From positions 1 through 6,716 of the forward strand of contig JAIOSZ010000087.1 of the NCBI GenBank assembly GCA_021107335.1: a stretch of 6,716 nucleotides of DNA, read 5' to 3'. The translations under genes and the position numbers were made by a program. Source of the DNA: Desulfuromonadaceae bacterium (GTDB lineage Bacteria > Desulfobacterota > Desulfuromonadia > Desulfuromonadales > Syntrophotaleaceae). The notes under the pieces are model-generated. The model was not told the DNA's origin. It made no database searches and saw only the letters and a list, made by a program, of their open reading frames with translations. This document shows positions 5,664 through 6,716 of the stretch, in pieces; within the stretch, counting starts at the first letter, position 1; each line of letters begins with the position of its first letter.

Positions 5664-6641
5664 ATGAGTAAAGCCCTAGGACTCCTTTCCGGCGGCCTCG
5701 ACAGCATGCTGGCCGCCATGGCCCTCAAGCGCCAGGGAGTCGATGTCACCGGTATTGTCTATGTCACGCCCTTTTTCGGCGCCGAGCGAGCCAAGATAGC
5801 CGCTCGCCAAATCGGCATTCCGCTGATCGTCAAAGATATCAGCGATATCCATCTGGCAATGTTAAAGAACCCTTGTTATGGCTACGGTCGCAACCTGAAC
5901 CCCTGCATCGACTGCCACGCCATGATGTTCCGCATCGCCGGCGAAATGGTCCGCGACGGTGATTTCGACTTTCTATTCTCTGGCGAGGTGCTCGGTCAAC
6001 GGCCCATGAGCCAGAATGCCAACGCCCTCAAAGCAGTGGCCAAACACGCGGGCTGCCGCGACCTGATCCTGCGGCCGCTGAGCGCCAAACTGCTGCCCAT
6101 CACCCCCGTGGAGGAGCAGGGCCTGGTCGACCGCGAGCAGCTGCTCGACATTCAAGGCCGCAGTCGACGGCCGCAAGAGGCCCTGGCCCGCCAGTGGGGA
6201 CTCAAGGATGCCCCCGGCTCCGGTGGCGGCTGCCTGCTCACAGAGAAATCCTTCACTAACCGGCTGCGTGATCTGCTTACCCACCACCCAGACTGCACCC
6301 CACGGGATGTCGAGCTGCTCAAGGCTGGCCGCCAGGTCCGCCTGACGCCCAAAGCCAAACTGACCCTGGGTCGCAACCTTCAGACCAACGAAAGGCTTCA
6401 GGAACTGGCGACCGACGAACATATTATATTTCGGGCTGCCAACTTCAGCGGCCCCACCGGCCTAGTCAGCGGCTTAGCCGAAGAGAAGGATATTGCCGTA
6501 GCGGCCGCCATCGTGGCGGCCTATGGCAAGGGACAAAATGAGGCGCAGGTCCAGGTGCTCTGCATACGGGGCGATGACCGTTGGCAACTGACGGTAACGC
6601 CCTTGACACGGGAAGAGATCGAGCCCTTGATTGTGCCCTGA
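5664..6641 (+). CDS. PP-loop ATPase with C-terminal NFACT-R-like domain, probable tRNA thiolation enzyme
   Basis: A 325-residue cytoplasmic protein. The N-terminal part (about 1-200) is an adenine-nucleotide alpha-hydrolase/PP-loop domain with SGGLDS at 9-14, the signature of ATP-pyrophosphatases that adenylate a target before sulfur or nitrogen transfer. As in MnmA/ThiI-type enzymes, a cysteine motif follows (NPCIDCH, 79-85, with C81 and C84), then FSGEVLGQRPMSQN (105-118), and later GSGGGC ending at C190. The C-terminal part (about 215-325) has LGRNLQTNERL (235-245) and SGPTGLV (262-268), resembling the NFACT-R type RNA-binding domain found fused to PP-loop proteins. Such genes are often annotated as thiouridylase or 2-thiouridylate methyltransferase. 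The RNA target and sulfur donor cannot be named. The start is ATG 5664, with GGAG at 5651-5654; a TTG at 5649 in the same frame overlaps that Shine-Dalgarno and is rejected. Family is sure, exact function is not. Confidence 0.82.
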   Translation: MSKALGLLSGGLDSMLAAMALKRQGVDVTGIVYVTPFFGAERAKIAARQIGIPLIVKDISDIHLAMLKNPCYGYGRNLNPCIDCHAMMFRIAGEMVRDGDFDFLFSGEVLGQRPMSQNANALKAVAKHAGCRDLILRPLSAKLLPITPVEEQGLVDREQLLDIQGRSRRPQEALARQWGLKDAPGSGGGCLLTEKSFTNRLRDLLTHHPDCTPRDVELLKAGRQVRLTPKAKLTLGRNLQTNERLQELATDEHIIFRAANFSGPTGLVSGLAEEKDIAVAAAIVAAYGKGQNEAQVQVLCIRGDDRWQLTVTPLTREEIEPLIVP

Positions 6642-6716
6642 TCGCCGCGAAAGCAAATTATGGCCAACAGGCCGGACACCGCGGGGTTGCGTCACAGGGG
6701 AGAGAGGGACGAAGGG

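Noticed and set aside
5973..6422. 149-codon minus-strand open frame over the PP-loop gene
   Set aside because: It is an antisense shadow with no start signal or family features.
6660..6716. Possible start of a further gene (ATG at 6660, 19 open codons to the edge)
   Set aside because: No convincing ribosome binding site, no recognisable N-terminus, and too short to judge. A small GGCC-AACA-GGCC hairpin at 6662-6673 has no T-tract, so it is not a terminator either.

Overview
The window looks like GC-rich chromosome from an anaerobic, respiring deltaproteobacterium of the Desulfuromonadales type (Geobacter, Desulfuromonas or Pelobacter relatives). The grounds are gene content and protein style: a GlcD/GlcF-type 2-hydroxyacid dehydrogenase pair, a c7-type triheme periplasmic cytochrome, MoaA, and a PP-loop/NFACT-R-type thiolation protein. 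This placement is inference from family knowledge; there is no rRNA or other taxonomic marker. No tRNA, rRNA, CRISPR array, insertion sequence or phage gene is visible.

Layout. Positions 1-1022 (minus) are an open-ended reading frame starting with a clear RadA recombination ATPase. Near position 128 it changes, without losing frame, into a piece of the cobalamin-pathway protein CbiG, so the RadA C-terminal Lon-like domain is missing. Positions 1023-1349 are non-coding: two consecutive hairpins (1091-1180), a small palindrome, and an extended -10 promoter pointing right. Positions 1350-4351 (plus) are a tight three-gene operon: an FAD-linked GlcD-like oxidase, a GlcF-like iron-sulfur protein with two ferredoxin clusters and two CCG domains, and a small secreted triheme cytochrome whose TTG start overlaps the glcF stop. 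A hairpin with T-tracts on both sides (4376-4412) closes this operon and also the convergent moaA gene (4435-5415, minus). Positions 5416-5663 are a divergent promoter region. Positions 5664-6641 (plus) encode a PP-loop ATPase with a C-terminal NFACT-R-like domain, probably an RNA thiolation enzyme. The last 75 bases hold no gene I can support.

How it fits together. The three-gene operon reads as an oxidation module: a 2-hydroxyacid such as D-lactate or glycolate is oxidised at FAD, electrons pass through the Fe-S partner, and the co-encoded cytochrome suggests they end in the periplasmic cytochrome pool used in extracellular or metal respiration. A membrane link between the two compartments is not encoded here. 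MoaA (molybdenum or tungsten cofactor synthesis) and the PP-loop protein are separate units. The two items most worth a second look are the RadA-CbiG junction, which is either a real recombination scar or an assembly chimera, and the dehydrogenase-cytochrome pairing.
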